In this document: piece after piece, positions 17,705 to 27,302 of the stretch
How the letters are laid out: each line of letters starts with the position of its first letter
Numbering within the stretch: the stretch's first letter is position 1
Assembly (NCBI RefSeq): GCF_019749955.1
Contig: NZ_JAIEPC010000063.1
Coordinates: 1-50,253, forward strand
Length of the DNA stretch: 50,253 nt
Origin: Sphingomonas sp.
Lineage (GTDB): Bacteria; Pseudomonadota; Alphaproteobacteria; Sphingomonadales; Sphingomonadaceae
Reading direction: 5' to 3'
Position numbers and translations under genes: made by a program
The notes under the pieces: generated by a model
Told to the model about the DNA's origin: nothing
The model's database searches: none
The model's input: the letters and a program-made list of their open reading frames with translations, nothing else

Positions 17705-17730
17705 CCAGCGGCGGTATTTCGAGCCGCTGG
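17705..17730 (+). terminator. Hairpin downstream of smpB
   Basis: A perfect 8-bp stem CCAGCGGC / GCCGCTGG encloses a ten-base loop and is followed by TT only. It sits 11 bp after the smpB stop, a position typical of a terminator, but it lacks a proper T run, so termination is only probable. Confidence 0.45.
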
Positions 17731-17812
17731 TTGCATGCGATACCGGTTTGACGCCCCGGCACGTTTGGTTATGACACGGCGCATGCCCTCCAAAACACGC
17801 AAAGGATATTCC

Positions 17813-19873
17813 ATGCGTTCCTCGCTGATCGTTACGACCTTGCTCGCCACTGCTGCGATTGCCGGCATCGCCGTTGCCAAATCCGGCGCGCCTGCGCCCG
17901 CTACGCCGCCAGCCAAGGCCAAAGCGGCCAAGCCCGAGATCGGCAGCTATGGCTTTGACGCCGCCGGCATGGACGCGAGCGTCAAGCCGGGTGACGACTT
18001 CTTCCGCTACGCCGGTGGCGGCTGGCTGACCAAGACCGAGATTCCGGCAGACCGCGCCGCTTACGGCATGTTCAACGTGCTGCAGGATCGCAGCCTCGCG
18101 CAGACCAAGGCGATCCTCGACGAAGCCGCCGCCAAGCCGGGCAGCAAGATCGGCGATTTCTTCGCCAGCTATATGGATCAGGCCGCGATCGACGCGAAGG
18201 GCGTCGCCCCGATCCAGCCCTGGCTGACGGCGCTGAACGGCGCGACCGACAAGACCGCGCTCGCAACCGAAATGGCCAAACTCCAGCGGCAGGGCGTCGG
18301 CGGGTTGATCAGCTTCTTCGTCAATCAGGATGAAAAGGCGCCCGACATCTATATCGTCAACATCGGTCAGGGCGGCATCGCGCTGCCCAACCGCGATTAT
18401 TATGTGAAGGCCGATCCCAAGCTCGACGCGGTCCGCACGGCGTATCAGGCGAACATCGCCAAGATGCTCGGCCTGATCGGCGAAGGCGACAATGCCGAGG
18501 CGCGTGCGAAAGCCGTGTTCGAATTCGAAAAGTCGCTCGCGACGGCGCATTGGACCGCGATCGAATCGCGCGATTCGGACAAGACCTATAACAAATGGTC
18601 GGCGGACGATTTCGACGCCAAGGCGCCGGGCATGCCATGGGGCGCGATCCGCACCGCGCTGGGTGTCGCGGGCGAACAGAATTTCGTCGTGGCGCAGTCC
18701 AGCGCGATCACGGGTGAGGCCAAGGCCTTTGCCGACACGCCGATCGAGGTGCTGCGCGATTATGCCAAGCTGCGGGTCGTGCGCAGCTTTGCGGGCTATC
18801 TCGCCAAGCCGATCGACGACGCCAATTTCAGCTTCTACGGCCCGATCCTGTCGGGGCAGGCGGTGCAACGCGATCGCTGGAAGCGCGCTGTCGCGGCCAC
18901 GTCGGGCGCGCTTGGCGAGGAAATCGGCAAGGAATATGTCGCGCGTTATTTCCCGCCCGCGACCAAAGCGGCGGCGGACACGCTCGTCAAGAATGTAATC
19001 GCGGCAATGGGCGCGCGCATCGACAAGCTGACCTGGATGAGCCCCGAGACCAAGGCCAAGGCGCGGACCAAGCTCGCGTCGTTCACGCCCAAGATTGGCT
19101 ACCCCAGCCGCTGGCGCGATTACTCGGCGCTTGAGGTGAAGCGCGACGATCTGGTCGGCAATATCGCGCGCGCCAATGCGTTCGAATATGCGCGCGGGAT
19201 TGCCAAGCTCGGCAAGCCGATCGACCGGACCGAATGGTTCATGACGCCGATGACGATCAATGCCTATGCCAATCCGGTGATGAACGAGATTGTCTTCCCC
19301 GCCGCGATCCTGCAGCCGCCGTTCTTCGACGCCAAGGCCGATCCGGCGGTCAATTATGGCGGCATCGGCGCGGTGATCGGCCACGAAATCAGCCATCATT
19401 TCGACGATCAGGGCCGCAAATATGATCCAACCGGCAAGCTGGCCGAATGGTGGACCAAGGCCGACATCGACGCCTTCGACAAGCTGACCGCGCAGCTCGT
19501 CAAGCAATATGATGCCTATGAGCCGCTGCCGGGCCAGAAAGTGCAGGGCGGGCTGACCTTGGGCGAGAATATCGCCGATCTCGCCGGGCTGTCGGTGGCA
19601 ATCGACGCCTATCACAAGTCATTGGGCGGCAAGCCTGCGCCGGTGATTGACGGGATGACCGGCGATCAGCGCTTCTACCTCGGCTGGGCGCAGGTGTGGC
19701 GGACCAAGTACAAGGAACAGGCGCTGCGCTCGCAACTGCTCAGCGATCCGCACTCGCCCGGCGAATATCGCACGGCGACGGTGCGCAATCTCGATCCGTG
19801 GTACGCCGCTTTCGGCGCCAAGCCCGGCGAGAAGCAATATCTCGCGCCAGCGGCTCGGGTCCGCATCTGGTAA
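17813..19873 (+). CDS. Exported M13-family (neprilysin-like) metallopeptidase, copy 1
   Basis: A 686-residue zinc endopeptidase with a signal peptide (MRSSLIVTTLLATAAIAGIA). The ATG at 17813 is chosen because AAAGGA is seven bases upstream; earlier starts would overlap smpB. The N-terminal M13 domain contains VKPGDDFFRYAGGGW. The catalytic domain has NEIVFPAAILQPPFFD, the zinc motif HEISH at 524-528, and Glu585 in LGENIADLAG as third ligand. The C-terminal motif ending in AARVRIW, with Trp at the terminus, is typical of the family. M13 enzymes cleave small peptides. A strong terminator separates it from a second, homologous gene. Confidence 0.95.
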   Translation: MRSSLIVTTLLATAAIAGIAVAKSGAPAPATPPAKAKAAKPEIGSYGFDAAGMDASVKPGDDFFRYAGGGWLTKTEIPADRAAYGMFNVLQDRSLAQTKAILDEAAAKPGSKIGDFFASYMDQAAIDAKGVAPIQPWLTALNGATDKTALATEMAKLQRQGVGGLISFFVNQDEKAPDIYIVNIGQGGIALPNRDYYVKADPKLDAVRTAYQANIAKMLGLIGEGDNAEARAKAVFEFEKSLATAHWTAIESRDSDKTYNKWSADDFDAKAPGMPWGAIRTALGVAGEQNFVVAQSSAITGEAKAFADTPIEVLRDYAKLRVVRSFAGYLAKPIDDANFSFYGPILSGQAVQRDRWKRAVAATSGALGEEIGKEYVARYFPPATKAAADTLVKNVIAAMGARIDKLTWMSPETKAKARTKLASFTPKIGYPSRWRDYSALEVKRDDLVGNIARANAFEYARGIAKLGKPIDRTEWFMTPMTINAYANPVMNEIVFPAAILQPPFFDAKADPAVNYGGIGAVIGHEISHHFDDQGRKYDPTGKLAEWWTKADIDAFDKLTAQLVKQYDAYEPLPGQKVQGGLTLGENIADLAGLSVAIDAYHKSLGGKPAPVIDGMTGDQRFYLGWAQVWRTKYKEQALRSQLLSDPHSPGEYRTATVRNLDPWYAAFGAKPGEKQYLAPAARVRIW

Positions 19874-19885
19874 ATCGTTGAACAG

Positions 19886-19927
19886 GGAAGGGGCGGCACC
19901 CGCGGGGTGTCGCCCTTTCCTGCTTTT
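19886..19927 (+). terminator. Intrinsic terminator between the two M13 genes
   Basis: A 16-bp stem (GGAAGGGGCGGCACCC pairing with GGGTGTCGCCCTTTCC, two G-U pairs) has a three-base loop GCG and is followed by TGCTTTT. It lies 12 bp after the stop of the first M13 gene. Each paralogue may therefore be separately transcribed. Confidence 0.85.
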
Positions 19928-19960
19928 GGGGCGCCGCGCGCTCAAAAAATCAGGGAGAGA

Positions 19961-22000
19961 ATGATGCACCGCAAGACTATCGCCACGATCGCTTCGGGCG
20001 CCGCCATCGCTGGAATCGTTGCCGGCATGGCGTTCGCCGCCCCGGGCAAGCCCGCCGCGACCAAGCCGACAATCGGCACCTTTGGCTTTGATGAGACCGG
20101 CATGGACCGATCAGTCGCGGCGGGCGACAATTTCTTCAGCTTCGCCGATGGTGGCTGGGTCAAGCGCACCGAAATCCCCAACGACAAGCCCAGCTTCGGT
20201 GCGTTCGATACGCTCGCCGACCTGTCGCAAATGCGCACGCGCGGGTTGCTCGAAGCCGCGACCAAGGACCCGGCGTCGAAGATCGGCAACGCCTATGCCG
20301 CTTATCTCGACACCGCGACGATCGAGGCCAAGGGCCTGACGCCGATCAGGCCGTGGCTCGCGCGGATCAAGGCGGCGTCGTCGAAGGCCGATTACCTTGC
20401 GCTGGCGATCGAAGCCGACCGGAGTGGCGTGCCAGTGCCGTTCGGCATCGGCGTGTCGACCGATGCGAAGGACCCCGACAGCTACACCGTCAGCGTACGG
20501 CAAGCCGGTATCGGCATGCCCAATCGCGATTATTACCTCAGCACCGATGCCAAGCTGCAAGCGACCAAGGCGGCCTATCAGGGGCATATTGCGCGCATGT
20601 TCGGCCTCGCCGGCGAAGCCAATGCGGAGGCGCGGGCGAAGGCCGTGGTCGAGCTCGAAACCCAGATCGCTCAGGCGCACTGGACGAACGTCCAGAGCCG
20701 CGACGCCGACAAGACCTATAACAAGATGAGCGTCGCCCAGCTTGTCGAAATGGCACCGGGCTTCGATTTCGCGACCTATTTCAAGGGTGTCGGCACCCCC
20801 ACCGAAACCGTCGTCGTCGGCCAGCCGAGCGCGGTTGCCGGCATCGCCAAGGTCATCGCCGACGCACCGATCGACGTGCTCAAGGATCAATTGCTGATCC
20901 GCTCGCTCGACGAATTTGCGGGCGTCTTGCCGAGCGCCTTCGACAAGGAAAGTTTCGCTTTCTACGGCACCGAATTGCGCGGCACGCCCGAACAGCAGCT
21001 CCGTTGGAAGCGCGCGGTCAACTGGACGTCGGGCGCGGTGACCGATGAAGTCTCCAAAATCTATGTCGCCAAATATTTCCCGCCCGCGACCAAGGCGGCG
21101 GCCGATACGCTCGTCAAGAACATCCTCACCGCGATGAGTGCGCGGATCGACAAGCTCGACTGGATGTCCCCCGAAACCAAGGCGGCGGCGCGCGTGAAGC
21201 TCGCCAATTTCACGCCGCGCATCGGCTACCCGTCGCAGTGGCGCGATTATTCGGCGCTCGAAATGAAGGCCGGTGATGCGTTCGGTAATCAGCTGCGCGC
21301 GAACCAATGGGCGCACAACTATAACATCAACAAGCTCGGCAAGCCGGTTTATCGCTGGGAATGGGGCCTCGCCCCGATGACGGTGAACGCGCAGGCGAAC
21401 CCGACCTTGGTCGCGATCACCTTCCCGGCGGCAATCCTGCAGCCGCCGTTCTTCGATCCCAAGGCCGATCCGGCGGTGAATTATGGCGGCATCGGCGCGG
21501 TGATCGGCCATGAGATCAGCCACCATTTCGACGATCAGGGATCGAAGTTCGACCCCAAGGGCAAGCTCGCGACCTGGTGGACCCCCGCCGATGTCGCCGC
21601 GTTCAAAAAGCGTACCGACCAACTCGTCGCGCAATATGACGGCTATGAACCGCTGCCCGGCTTCCATGTGAAGGGCGCGCTGACCCTGGGGGAGAATACC
21701 GCCGATCTCGCCGGGCTCGCCGCCTCGCTCGACGCCTATCACAAGTCATTGGGCGGCAAGCCCGCCCGCGTGATCAACGGCTTCACCGGCGATCAGCGCT
21801 TCTACCTTGGCTATGCGCAAGTCTGGCAGCGGCGCCACCGCGACAATGATCTGCGCAACCGGCTGCTCACCGATCCGCATTCGCCCGCCGAGCAGCGGGT
21901 GTGGACCGTGCGCAACATCGATGCCTGGTACGCCGCGTTCGGCGCCAAGCCGGGGCAGAAGATGTACCTTGCCCCCGAAGCGCGCGTGCGCATCTGGTAA
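19961..22000 (+). CDS. Exported M13-family (neprilysin-like) metallopeptidase, copy 2
   Basis: A 679-residue paralogue of the preceding gene, collinear over its full length. It has a signal peptide from MHRKTIATIASGAAIAGI, the VAAGDNFFSFADGGW segment, a zinc motif HEISH starting at about residue 517, LGENTADLAG for the third ligand, and the terminal ARVRIW. The start is ATG at 19961 or the adjacent ATG at 19964; the GGGAG at 19953-19957 is better spaced for the second. Differences are concentrated in the N-terminal domain, for example DFATYFKGVGTP, which may shift substrate preference. Confidence 0.95.
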   Translation: MMHRKTIATIASGAAIAGIVAGMAFAAPGKPAATKPTIGTFGFDETGMDRSVAAGDNFFSFADGGWVKRTEIPNDKPSFGAFDTLADLSQMRTRGLLEAATKDPASKIGNAYAAYLDTATIEAKGLTPIRPWLARIKAASSKADYLALAIEADRSGVPVPFGIGVSTDAKDPDSYTVSVRQAGIGMPNRDYYLSTDAKLQATKAAYQGHIARMFGLAGEANAEARAKAVVELETQIAQAHWTNVQSRDADKTYNKMSVAQLVEMAPGFDFATYFKGVGTPTETVVVGQPSAVAGIAKVIADAPIDVLKDQLLIRSLDEFAGVLPSAFDKESFAFYGTELRGTPEQQLRWKRAVNWTSGAVTDEVSKIYVAKYFPPATKAAADTLVKNILTAMSARIDKLDWMSPETKAAARVKLANFTPRIGYPSQWRDYSALEMKAGDAFGNQLRANQWAHNYNINKLGKPVYRWEWGLAPMTVNAQANPTLVAITFPAAILQPPFFDPKADPAVNYGGIGAVIGHEISHHFDDQGSKFDPKGKLATWWTPADVAAFKKRTDQLVAQYDGYEPLPGFHVKGALTLGENTADLAGLAASLDAYHKSLGGKPARVINGFTGDQRFYLGYAQVWQRRHRDNDLRNRLLTDPHSPAEQRVWTVRNIDAWYAAFGAKPGQKMYLAPEARVRIW

Positions 22001-22077
22001 ACGCTTTTCCACTGCGGTGCAGCAGGTTGTGCGCGGCAGGGACTTGACGGGCTGGCCGTGACGGTCATGACGGCGTG

Positions 22078-24489
22078 ATGGCCAGCCTGTCGCTTATCCC
22101 CGATCCCCGAGCCCGCTCCGGCCGCGCGGCGGCGCTGGTCGCGGGCGGGGCAGGGCTGGCAGCGGCGCTGGTGGTGCTGTTCGCGATCGGCAATATCACC
22201 GTAGCAGCAGGATTTCTGGCGGGCGCCGTCGTGCTGGGCGGCATCGCGATTGCGGCGCGCATGCTGCAGCCCGCCGCTCAAGCCGCCGAGCCCGACCTCG
22301 ACTGGTCGATCGCGCATCTGCTCGCCGATGCGTCGAGCGACGCGGTGGCCGTCACCGATCGCGGCGGGCGGCTCGTCTGTGCGAACCAGGCCTATCGCGC
22401 GCAGTTCGACGGCTTTCCCACGCCCCCCAATCTGCCCATCGGCGAGCCGGGGATCGCTGCGCTCGCAGGCGCGGGGCGCGCGGCGTGGCGCGACGGCACG
22501 GGCGAGGTGGCGCGGCTGACCACATCAAGCGGCCCGATCGCTGCCGCCATCACCCGCGCAGGCCATGCCGATGACATGCTCGTCTGGCGCTTTCGCGGTG
22601 CCGCCGGGATGGACGTTGCCGCGCGCGCCGAAGCGATGATTGCAGGGCCAATCGGCAACCGCGTCGCGGGCGCGGGGCTGATGCTGTGCCTCGTCGACCC
22701 CGACGGGCGGATCAAGGCCGCCAACCGCGTGTTTCGGCTGCGCGCGATGGGCCATGAGGAAGGCGCCGTCGCCGGGCGCGACTTCGGTCGCTTCCTGACC
22801 AACGATAGCGACGGCGTCGTCCGTTTCGAGCGCGAGGGGCGCGGCGGCACCCCGCTGCGCGTGATGCAGATACCCTTTCTCGACGGTGATGCCGCGCCCA
22901 TTCTCGTCGCGCTGGTCGATGATGATGCCCCGCCGGTCCCCGCGATCGACGCGTCGAGCGCCGATTATGTGAAGAGCCTCGTCGCGCTGATTCCCGCCGC
23001 GATTGCCCTGGTGGCGCGCGACGGGCGGTTCATCGAGATGAACGCCGCATTCCACCGCGCGGCGCGGATCGATCCGCTCACCGTCCCCGTCTATCCCGGC
23101 GACCTTGTCGTGCGCGAGGACAAGGCCGCCGTCGCGGATGCCGTGCGCCGCTTCACCGGCGGCGGCGCGCAGGCAAGCGACCTCGCGGTGCGGCTGCATG
23201 ATCGCCCCGACGAGCCGGTGATCCTGTCGATCGCCGGCGCGCGCGGCTTCGGCGACGCGGCGGTGCTGCTCAGCCTCAAGGACAATGGCGAGGAAAGCCG
23301 CCTCAAGCGCGAAGTGGCGCAGGCGACCAAGATGCAGGCGGTCGGCCAGCTCGCGGGCGGCGTCGCGCATGATTTCAACAATATCCTGACCGCAATCATC
23401 GGCCACTGCGACCTGATGCTGATGCGCCATGCGCCGGGCGATGGCGATTATGACGACATCCAGCAGATCCGCCTCAATTCGAACCGCGCCGCCAGCCTGA
23501 CGCGGCAATTGCTCGCCTTCTCGCGCCAGCAGACATTGCGCCCACAGATTCTCCAACTGCCCGACGTGATTTCCGAAGTTTCGAACCTGCTCAAGCGACT
23601 GCTCGGCGAAACCGTGACGCTCGTCGTCAAGCATGGCCGTAATCTCGGCCCGGTGCGTGCCGATCCGGGGCAGCTCGAACAAGTCGTCATGAACCTCGCC
23701 GTCAATGCCCGCGACGCGATGCTCACCAAAAACCCGCAAGGCGGCGGCACGCTGACGATTGAAACGCTTGCGGTCGCCGCCGCCGACGTCCCGCAGATCG
23801 CGCTGGCGCATAAGCTGTCGGCGGAGACGATGCCCGTCGCCGATTACACCGCGCTGCGCGTGTCCGACACCGGCATGGGCATTCCCGCCGATATCCTGCC
23901 CAAGATTTTCGAACCCTTTTTCACGACCAAGGATGTGGGGAAGGGCACTGGCCTCGGGCTCTCAACCGTCTATGGCATCGTCAAGCAATCGGGCGGCTAC
24001 ATCTTCCCCGATAGCGCCCCCGGCAAGGGCGCGGTATTCAGCATCTACCTGCCTGTCCACCGCACCGAAGCCGCCGCGCGGCCGAGCGCGCCGAAAGCCA
24101 AGGCCAAACCCGCCGAACTCTGGGGATCGGGGACGATCCTGCTCGTCGAGGATGAGGATATGGTCCGCGCGGTCGCCGAACGCGCGCTGGCGCGGCAGGG
24201 CTATACCGTGCTCACCGCCGAGAATGGCGAAGCAGCACTCGAAGTATTGGCCACCGCCGCGCGGCCCGACCTGCTGATTTCCGACGTCGTGATGCCGATG
24301 ATGGACGGGCCGACGATGGTCCGCCATGCCCGCGCGCGCTATCCCGACCTGCCGATCCTGTTCATGTCGGGCTATGCCGAGGAGCAATTGCGCAAGTCGA
24401 TCGATCTCGACAATGTCGCCTTCCTGCCCAAGCCGTTTTCGGTTCAGCAACTCGCCGAAGCCACGCGCGACGTGCTCGCCGCCAAATGA
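22078..24489 (+). CDS. cckA: Hybrid sensor histidine kinase CckA
   Basis: An 803-residue cell-cycle kinase homologue. Two membrane helices lie near the N terminus (about residues 18-60) with almost no periplasmic loop. Two PAS-like regions follow ([40 protein letters not shown]), then HisKA with His431 in [18 protein letters not shown], an ATPase domain ([20 protein letters not shown]) and a C-terminal receiver with Asp736 in [12 protein letters not shown]. The order and the [18 protein letters not shown] motif are those of alphaproteobacterial CckA, which passes phosphate through ChpT to CtrA and CpdR. GTG at 22075 is an alternative start. The next gene overlaps its stop. Confidence 0.88.
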   Translation: MASLSLIPDPRARSGRAAALVAGGAGLAAALVVLFAIGNITVAAGFLAGAVVLGGIAIAARMLQPAAQAAEPDLDWSIAHLLADASSDAVAVTDRGGRLVCANQAYRAQFDGFPTPPNLPIGEPGIAALAGAGRAAWRDGTGEVARLTTSSGPIAAAITRAGHADDMLVWRFRGAAGMDVAARAEAMIAGPIGNRVAGAGLMLCLVDPDGRIKAANRVFRLRAMGHEEGAVAGRDFGRFLTNDSDGVVRFEREGRGGTPLRVMQIPFLDGDAAPILVALVDDDAPPVPAIDASSADYVKSLVALIPAAIALVARDGRFIEMNAAFHRAARIDPLTVPVYPGDLVVREDKAAVADAVRRFTGGGAQASDLAVRLHDRPDEPVILSIAGARGFGDAAVLLSLKDNGEESRLKREVAQATKMQAVGQLAGGVAHDFNNILTAIIGHCDLMLMRHAPGDGDYDDIQQIRLNSNRAASLTRQLLAFSRQQTLRPQILQLPDVISEVSNLLKRLLGETVTLVVKHGRNLGPVRADPGQLEQVVMNLAVNARDAMLTKNPQGGGTLTIETLAVAAADVPQIALAHKLSAETMPVADYTALRVSDTGMGIPADILPKIFEPFFTTKDVGKGTGLGLSTVYGIVKQSGGYIFPDSAPGKGAVFSIYLPVHRTEAAARPSAPKAKAKPAELWGSGTILLVEDEDMVRAVAERALARQGYTVLTAENGEAALEVLATAARPDLLISDVVMPMMDGPTMVRHARARYPDLPILFMSGYAEEQLRKSIDLDNVAFLPKPFSVQQLAEATRDVLAAK

Positions 24490-24875
24490 CGCTTGGCGCT
24501 GGCCGCCCGACCGCCTATGCGCCCCCGATGCCAGCCACTGTCCTGATCGTCGAAGACGAACCGCTCATCGCGATGATGCTTGAGGATTTTCTGGGCGAGA
24601 TGGGCAAGACCGTCATCGGCCCGGCGGATAGCTGCGCACAGGCGCTAGCGCTGATCGCCAAGGGCGGCATCGATGCGGCGATCCTCGACGTCAATCTGCG
24701 CGGCGGCGAAACCAGCGATCCGATCGCCGATGCGCTGGCCGCCGCCGGCATTCCGTTCCTGTTCGCGAGCGGCGGCAGCGGCGACGGCGTCGAAGGCCCG
24801 CACAGCAACCGCCCGGTGCTCGCCAAGCCGTTCACGATGGAAGCCGTCGCCAAGGCGCTCGAAGCGCTGGGCTGA
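24486..24875 (+). CDS. Single-domain response regulator (receiver only)
   Basis: A receiver protein of 129 residues if it starts at the ATG overlapping the cckA stop (ATGA), or 115 residues from the ATG at 24528, where the fold begins (MPATVLIVEDEPLIAMM). The phospho-acceptor Asp is in AILDVNLRGGE, and the conserved Lys is in LAKPFTMEAV. There is no output domain. Overlap with cckA suggests translational coupling and possible participation in the same relay, but it does not resemble CpdR closely enough to name. It could also be an unrelated stress or chemotaxis receiver. Confidence 0.8.
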   Translation: MTLGAGRPTAYAPPMPATVLIVEDEPLIAMMLEDFLGEMGKTVIGPADSCAQALALIAKGGIDAAILDVNLRGGETSDPIADALAAAGIPFLFASGGSGDGVEGPHSNRPVLAKPFTMEAVAKALEALG

Positions 24876-24926
24876 GGCGGCAACAACAACCGCGCGGCAG
24901 CGCCCGGGCGGCGCGCACGATTTTTT

Positions 24927-24956
24927 TTGACACTCATGATGTTCCGCTCTTGTTCT
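24927..24956 (+). promoter_or_regulatory. Probable recA promoter
   Basis: A consensus -35 TTGACA at 24927-24932 is followed after 17-18 bp by TTGTTC/TGTTCT as a weak -10. The spacer and -10 are covered by the SOS box, so LexA binding would block polymerase. Confidence 0.55.
24941..24955 (+). promoter_or_regulatory. LexA (SOS) box upstream of recA
   Basis: The sequence GTTC-CGCTCTT-GTTC is an exact fit to the alphaproteobacterial LexA operator GTTC-N7-GTTC. It lies 75 bp before the recA start and overlaps the predicted promoter, as expected for SOS repression. Confidence 0.85.
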
Positions 24957-25030
24957 ATTGGAACAGATACGGTACATGGCTCGCGACGCATTGAACGACA
25001 ACGGTGTTCGGTCTAGCGAGGAGAACCATC

Positions 25031-26140
25031 ATGGCAGCCAAATTGAAGGTTATCGACAGCGACATGGCCCTTTCTTCGGACAAGACAAGCGACAAGGCTG
25101 CGGGCGACCGCCAGAAGGCGCTCGACGCCGCGCTCGCGCAGATCGACCGCGCATTCGGCAAGGGCAGCGCGATGCGGCTGGGGTCGAAAGCGACGATGCA
25201 GGTCGAATCGATTTCGACCGGCTCGCTTGGGCTCGACATTGCGCTTGGCGTTGGCGGTTTGCCGCGCGGCCGCGTGATCGAGATTTACGGCCCGGAAAGC
25301 TCGGGCAAAACCACGCTCGCGCTCCACGTGATCGCCGAGGCGCAGAAAAATGGCGGGACCGCCGCCTTCGTCGACGCCGAGCATGCGCTCGATCCCGTCT
25401 ATGCCAAGAAATTGGGCGTCAACATCGATGAGCTGATCGTGTCGCAGCCCGACACCGGCGAGCAAGCGCTCGAAATCGTCGACACATTGGTGCGCTCGAA
25501 CGCGATCGACGTGCTGGTGGTCGATTCGGTCGCCGCACTCGTGCCGCGCGCCGAGATCGAAGGCGAAATGGGCGACAGCCATGTCGGCTTGCAGGCGCGG
25601 CTGATGTCGCAGTCGTTGCGTAAACTGACGGGGTCGATCAGCCGCTCGCGCTGCATGGTCATTTTCATCAACCAGCTGCGCATGAAGATTGGCGTGATGT
25701 ACGGCAATCCCGAGACGACCACGGGCGGCAATGCGCTGAAATTCTACGCGTCGGTCCGCCTCGACATCCGCCGCACCGGCCAGATCAAGGACCGCGAAGA
25801 CATTGTCGGCAACACCACGCGGGTGAAGGTCGTCAAGAACAAGGTCGCGCCGCCGTTCAAGCAGGTCGAGTTCGACATCATGTACGGCCAGGGCATTTCC
25901 AAGATCGGCGAGATTCTCGATCTTGGCGTCAAGGCCGGCCTCGTCGAGAAGTCAGGCGCGTGGTTCTCTTACGACAGCGTGCGGATCGGGCAGGGGCGTG
26001 AGAATGCCAAGACCTATCTGACCGACAATCCTGAAATGGCCGACCGGCTCGAAAAGGCGATCCGCACGCGCACCGACAAGGTGGCGGAGGAAATGATGGT
26101 CGGCCCCGATGGCGATGAGGCCGACGACGACGATATGTGA
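25031..26140 (+). CDS. recA: Recombinase RecA
   Basis: A 369-residue DNA strand-exchange ATPase that also triggers LexA self-cleavage. Visible elements are the start of the core at [18 protein letters not shown], Walker [10 protein letters not shown] (about residues 87-95), [10 protein letters not shown], Walker [13 protein letters not shown], the L2 loop with [20 protein letters not shown], and an acidic C-terminal tail ending DEADDDDM. The ATG at 25031 follows GCGAGGAGAACC, a good ribosome site; an earlier start at 25004 adds residues not seen in the family. Regulated by the SOS box at 24941-24955 and closed by the terminator at 26218. Confidence 0.98.
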   Translation: MAAKLKVIDSDMALSSDKTSDKAAGDRQKALDAALAQIDRAFGKGSAMRLGSKATMQVESISTGSLGLDIALGVGGLPRGRVIEIYGPESSGKTTLALHVIAEAQKNGGTAAFVDAEHALDPVYAKKLGVNIDELIVSQPDTGEQALEIVDTLVRSNAIDVLVVDSVAALVPRAEIEGEMGDSHVGLQARLMSQSLRKLTGSISRSRCMVIFINQLRMKIGVMYGNPETTTGGNALKFYASVRLDIRRTGQIKDREDIVGNTTRVKVVKNKVAPPFKQVEFDIMYGQGISKIGEILDLGVKAGLVEKSGAWFSYDSVRIGQGRENAKTYLTDNPEMADRLEKAIRTRTDKVAEEMMVGPDGDEADDDDM

Positions 26141-26217
26141 TTTGGATGTGATCGGGCGCGGCCCCGCGCACCGGTTTGATTTTACCCCCAGCGGCGTCCC
26201 CCTCGCCGCAAGACTGG

Positions 26218-26249
26218 AAAGGCCCGCCTCCCCCCGGCGGGCCTTTCAT
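26218..26249 (+). terminator. Intrinsic terminator of recA
   Basis: A perfect 11-bp stem AAAGGCCCGCC / GGCGGGCCTTT has a seven-base loop TCCCCCC. The T-containing 3' side (CCTTTCATGTTT) follows directly. It lies about 78 bp after the recA stop. Confidence 0.85.
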
Positions 26250-26400
26250 GTTTGGAGGCAGGGGGACCCCCCTGCGATCGTCGTGACTTTTGTGACCTTT
26301 CGAGCGATGCGGGCGTGGTCGGAAGCGGCAGAAGAAGATTGGTTCGTGCGGCGGCGCGGAGAGCGCGGAGGAAGAGAGAGTGGACCTGATCGATAATCCA
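26250..26400. other. Non-coding spacer between recA terminator and repeat
   Basis: Part of a 399-bp gene-free stretch (26141-26539). It contains a short GC palindrome (GCAGGGGG-AC-CCCCCTGC at 26259-26276) and purine-rich sequence. No reading frame here has coding character, a ribosome site or recognisable protein similarity. The rest of the stretch is the terminator and the inverted repeat at 26401. Confidence 0.5.
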
Positions 26401-26477
26401 CCGTTCGTCCCGAGCGAAGTCGAGGGACGGGCGCCAGGTACTCTGACCCGTGTCTCGACTTCGCTCGACACGAACGG
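26401..26477. repeat. REP-like inverted repeat, copy 1
   Basis: The left arm (26401-26430) begins CCGTTCGTCCCGAGCGAAGT; the right arm (26448-26477) is its inverted counterpart, ending TCGACACGAACGG. The 30-bp arms share the core CGAGCGAAGTCGAG and are separated by 17 bp. The same core occurs at 27204-27280 and inside bchB. Such elements are usually dispersed non-autonomous repeats. Confidence 0.85.
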
Positions 26478-26539
26478 ATAGGTGAAGAATAGAAGAGGCA
26501 ACGCCCGGCCAGCCTGACGCCACCACCCGGAGACCACCC

Positions 26540-27169
26540 ATGACGATCACCGTCCACCACCTCGAAAACTCGCGCTCGCAGCGCATTCTCTGGCTGCTCG
26601 AGGAACTCGACCTGCCGTACACGATTACACGCTATGAGCGGAACAAGGCGACGATGCTCGCCCCGCCCGAACTGCGTGCGGTACATCCGCTCGGCAAGTC
26701 GCCGGTGATCGAGGATGACGGGCTGGTAATCGCCGAAACCGGCGCGATCGTGGAATATCTCGTCGCCAAGGCCGACGGCCGCTTCGGCTCGCGCGCGCAT
26801 CGCGACTCGCTGCTGCGCTATCGCTTTTTCCTGCATTATGCCGAAGGATCGGTGATGCCGCCGTTAGTCATGCGGCTGGTGATGAGCCGTATTCCGCTGG
26901 TCGGAAACACAGCGGTTAAACGCATCCAGCCGATGATCGACAATCACCTCGATTATATCGAAAGCGAACTTGCCCAGCGCCCCTGGTTCGCGGGCGACGA
27001 CATCAGCGCCGCCGACATCATGATGAGCTTCCCGCTCGAAGCCGCCAAGAGCCGCGCCGGGCTCGACAATGGCAAGCGTCCGGCAACACTCGCCTGGCTC
27101 GCCAAGGTCCATGCGCGCCCCGCCTACCAGACCGCGCTCGCCAAGGGCGGACCCTATGCCTATGCCTAG
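26540..27169 (+). CDS. Glutathione S-transferase family protein
   Basis: A 209-residue cytosolic enzyme. The N-terminal thioredoxin-like domain begins MTITVHHLENSRSQRILWLLEEL, with the glutathione-binding LGKSPVIEDDGLVIAETGAIVEYL including the cis-Pro and the ES/ET-type pair. The C-terminal helical domain has RPWFAGDDISAADIMMSFPLEA, the N-capping motif of GSTs. It probably conjugates glutathione to electrophiles or reduces peroxides; the substrate is unknown. It is flanked on both sides by REP-like repeats. The ATG at 26540 is preceded by CCCGGAGACC. Confidence 0.93.
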   Translation: MTITVHHLENSRSQRILWLLEELDLPYTITRYERNKATMLAPPELRAVHPLGKSPVIEDDGLVIAETGAIVEYLVAKADGRFGSRAHRDSLLRYRFFLHYAEGSVMPPLVMRLVMSRIPLVGNTAVKRIQPMIDNHLDYIESELAQRPWFAGDDISAADIMMSFPLEAAKSRAGLDNGKRPATLAWLAKVHARPAYQTALAKGGPYAYA

Positions 27170-27203
27170 TGGGTGAGGACCAAAGATGGACTCAATCCCC
27201 ATC

Positions 27204-27280
27204 CCGTTCGTGTCGAGCGAAGTCGAGACACCTTGCGGACCGCCTGTGGCCTGTTTCTCGACTTCGCTCGAAACAAACGG
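27204..27280. repeat. REP-like inverted repeat, copy 2
   Basis: The left arm CCGTTCGTGTCGAGCGAAGT (continuing CGAGACA) and right arm CTCGACTTCGCTCGAAAC (continuing AAACGG) are separated by about 27-29 bp of conserved spacer (CCTTGCGGACCGCCTGTGG). Positions 27210-27280 align without gaps to 46743-46813 inside bchB, with about eight differences in 71 bases. It lies between the convergent GST and symporter genes. Confidence 0.88.
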
Positions 27281-27302
27281 TTCGAGCTAGAGTGATTAAG
27301 CT

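Noticed and set aside
17675..19615. A 646-codon frame antisense to the first M13 peptidase
   Set aside because: The opposite strand encodes a complete peptidase with catalytic motifs; this translation shows only the Arg/Gly/Asp bias of a mirror frame.
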